The notes under the pieces were generated by a model. It did not search any database and had not been told where the DNA came from. It was given only the letters and a program-made list of their open reading frames with translations. A stretch of 64,000 nt of DNA from Plazaster borealis (lineage: Eukaryota; Echinodermata; Asteroidea; Forcipulatida; Labidiasteridae), in assembly GCA_021014325.1 (NCBI GenBank), contig CM037473.1:26092822-26156821 (forward strand), given 5' to 3'. Both the position numbers and the translations under genes were made by a program. Below are positions 40,001 to 43,000 of this stretch, piece by piece (positions within the stretch are counted from its first letter, which is position 1; every line of letters starts with the position of its first letter).

Positions 40001-43000
40001 CACACTGCTCTTTCCGTTCGACATCCAGCGATGTGCGTTAGTGTTCGCGTCGTGGGTGTTCACCATCACGGACATAGACTTGTTTAAGGACAACGAGCAA
40101 AAGCAAAACCTGAGCGACTACTTCGTTCCGAATGGAGTATGGGAAATGAGCGAGGTAATTTTTTGAATTTCTGTCTAACATTATTAATAGTTCTGGTAGT
40201 GAAACCAAGGATGCCTCATAGGTGAACTTAATCATTGTAGCTCGCAAGCCTGAGGAAACCTAAGGGTGCTTGGAATATATTATGTGAACCAGAAACACCG
40301 GAGTTAACCCATACTCTTCCACGATAAGTGTTCTTTGTTCTTTTACGTGCACTACCAATTATAGTACACGGGACCTACAGCTTTATGTCCCAGCCGAAGG
40401 AAGAAGCCATTATGGTGAAGTATCTTGCTCAAGGGCACGACCGGAACTTGAACCCACACTCTGCTGATCAGGGTACCAGAGCTTGAGTAAACATTAATGT
40501 TCACCGCCTCCGTATGTATGTATGTCCTGAACCCTGGTGTGTGGTGCTCAATGCTAAGTCCCACACATCCTTAGGAAAAAATCAAATCATTCAATAGTTC
40601 TCCACAAATCAAATACAATTTCAAAGAATAAACCACAAGGGAAACTGACTGGGTAAATTTACCCAGTCAGTTTCCATTGTGTTTTATTATTTGATATCTG
40701 AAATAAAAAGTTGCATCCCCCAAGGTGATCCCCTGGCTGCCGCTTCCCAGGTTGTACCGTAGATTGGGTGTGATTCCTGGCTACACGGCAGTTTACGGTT
40801 GTATGGCTTCTGACTGGCACCCGAACAAAGATATTGACAATATAGGGAGATCGCCAACATAGGGCTAGATAGCTCAGTTGGTAGAGCGCCGGTGTCCCAG
40901 GGAAATCTGTCCCCCCGGAGATTCTGTCCCCATACGGGAAATTAACATGGGCTGGAGGAGGATGATTCAAAAGAGGGCGCTATCAAAAGAAGTTTGTACA
41001 CAGTTCGCCGTATGGGGGACAGAATCTCCGGGGGGACAGAATCTCCTGCCACACCGGCACGTAATCCGGAAGTCGTTGGTTCAAATCCCGCTCTAGTCAA
41101 TTTTTCTTTGTTCAACCCCAAATCAAATACAATTTCAACAACCTTGACAAGACCCCAATCTTGACTGTTTTGATTCCTTGGTATTACGGCAGGTGTTAGT
41201 GGAGGAGACGAAAGTGGACTACCCGTGCTGTCCCAATCCCTTCACTCAGGTCATCTTTTACCTGGTACTCTGTCGTCGACCTCTCTTCTACATCCTCAGC
41301 ATCATCCTACCAGCGATCCTTCTAGCTGTCATCTGTCTTGCTGTCTACATCTTACCCCCTGACTCTGGGGAGAAGATCTCATTAGGTGTGACCACCCTTT
41401 TGGCGCTCATCCTGTTTCAAGAGCTGATTGGTGGGTCGTTGCCGCCCTCTTCTGATAAAACACCCATCATCAGTAAGTTTAGGGCAATCTCATTTCCAAT
41501 AGGTATTATACAGAATTGGTAAGGATACAACAAATCATTGTTTAGTTTTAGTTTGAGAGCTTTTTGATTATGAAGTTCATACCAACCATTTTTTTCCTGT
41601 GAAATATCTCCCTCTCAAATGAAGTCATATTCAAAAAAATGTATCTGAAACCCTTTTTTAAAAAACGCAACAGCTGATTTCGGTTGTTACAACCAAAAAT
41701 AAGGACAATGTGTATACATGCTGAAAATTTGGCATGGTTTTTCACTATTTTCTCCTGACTCACACAACAGAGTAAGCCCAAAGTTTCACAGGTTTGTTAT
41801 TTCATGTACAGGTGATGTATATGGCTGATCACACAAAACATGAACACTGTCTGCGACTATTTTTGTCAGCTCTACCAATCTTGTATAATACTTTTAAAGA
41901 AAAGTCCGAGGTATATGCACATGCGCGTATGGGGACTCTTTGGTTATGGGCAGAGGTGTTGATTTGCCCGAAATTGAACAAAGATAAAAACATAAGTACA
42001 CGTCTTATACCGGATTTAAAAAAGTATTTTTGCTTTCTCTGGCCATTTCCCCCTTCTCTTGTTTTGCCCGAAATTTCCAATTTTGCTCCCTGCCCCCCCC
42101 CCTCCACGGGGTCATACGCCTTGGACATGCAAGGATATCAATGTTACCGATTCGGGATACCCTCATTGGGGGTATGTTTCCAATCAGGGTAGAAAGATAT
42201 CAAAATTGGGTGAGTTTCGGCGATACTACCCAAATGAGAATTATTCAAGAATGAACGGCGACAAAAACGCCATGATTGAGCTTGCGATTTTATTGTTGTT
42301 CAATAAAAGGTAAATACTTATAGGAAATAAAATAGTTATTAAAGGCATCGTACACGTTTGGTAATTGTCAAAGACAATGTGTTCTCATTTGGTGTATCCC
42401 AACATATGCATAAAATAACAAGCCTGTGAAAATTTGGGCTCAATTGGTCGTCGAAGTTGCAAGAAAATGATGAAAGAAAAAACACCCTTCTTGTACAAAT
42501 TTGTGTGCTTTCAGATAGGAATAAAAACTTCTTGCAAGAAGTTTTTATAATTTTAGTGAGAAATTACCTCTTTCTCAAAAACTACGTTACTTCAGAGGGA
42601 GTCGTTTCTCACAATGTTTTATACTATCAACAGCTCTCTGTTGCTCGTTATACCAAGTCAGTTTTTATGCTAATATATATTTTGAGTAATTACCAAACGT
42701 GTACGATACCTTTAAGAGTTGGCGAAAGTCGGTGCTGGGGTAGGGCACAAACACCCTGAACACCACTTTATAACACTCTACACTCTAAGAACTTCCGATT
42801 CAGAATTGCCCTGGATACAGGTCCCGTGGGGTCTGACCCATTTCTGATGGGTCAGTATGACCCGGAATCTGTGCCAAAATGACCCAGAAATAGGTCAAAA
42901 TGACGCAGAATCCGAGTTAAAATTCCAGTTTTTAACCACTTTCCGAGGTCAGCCGTGACCCGGAAATTGGTCAGGCCCCCTAGGGAGCCGGAATATTGGT

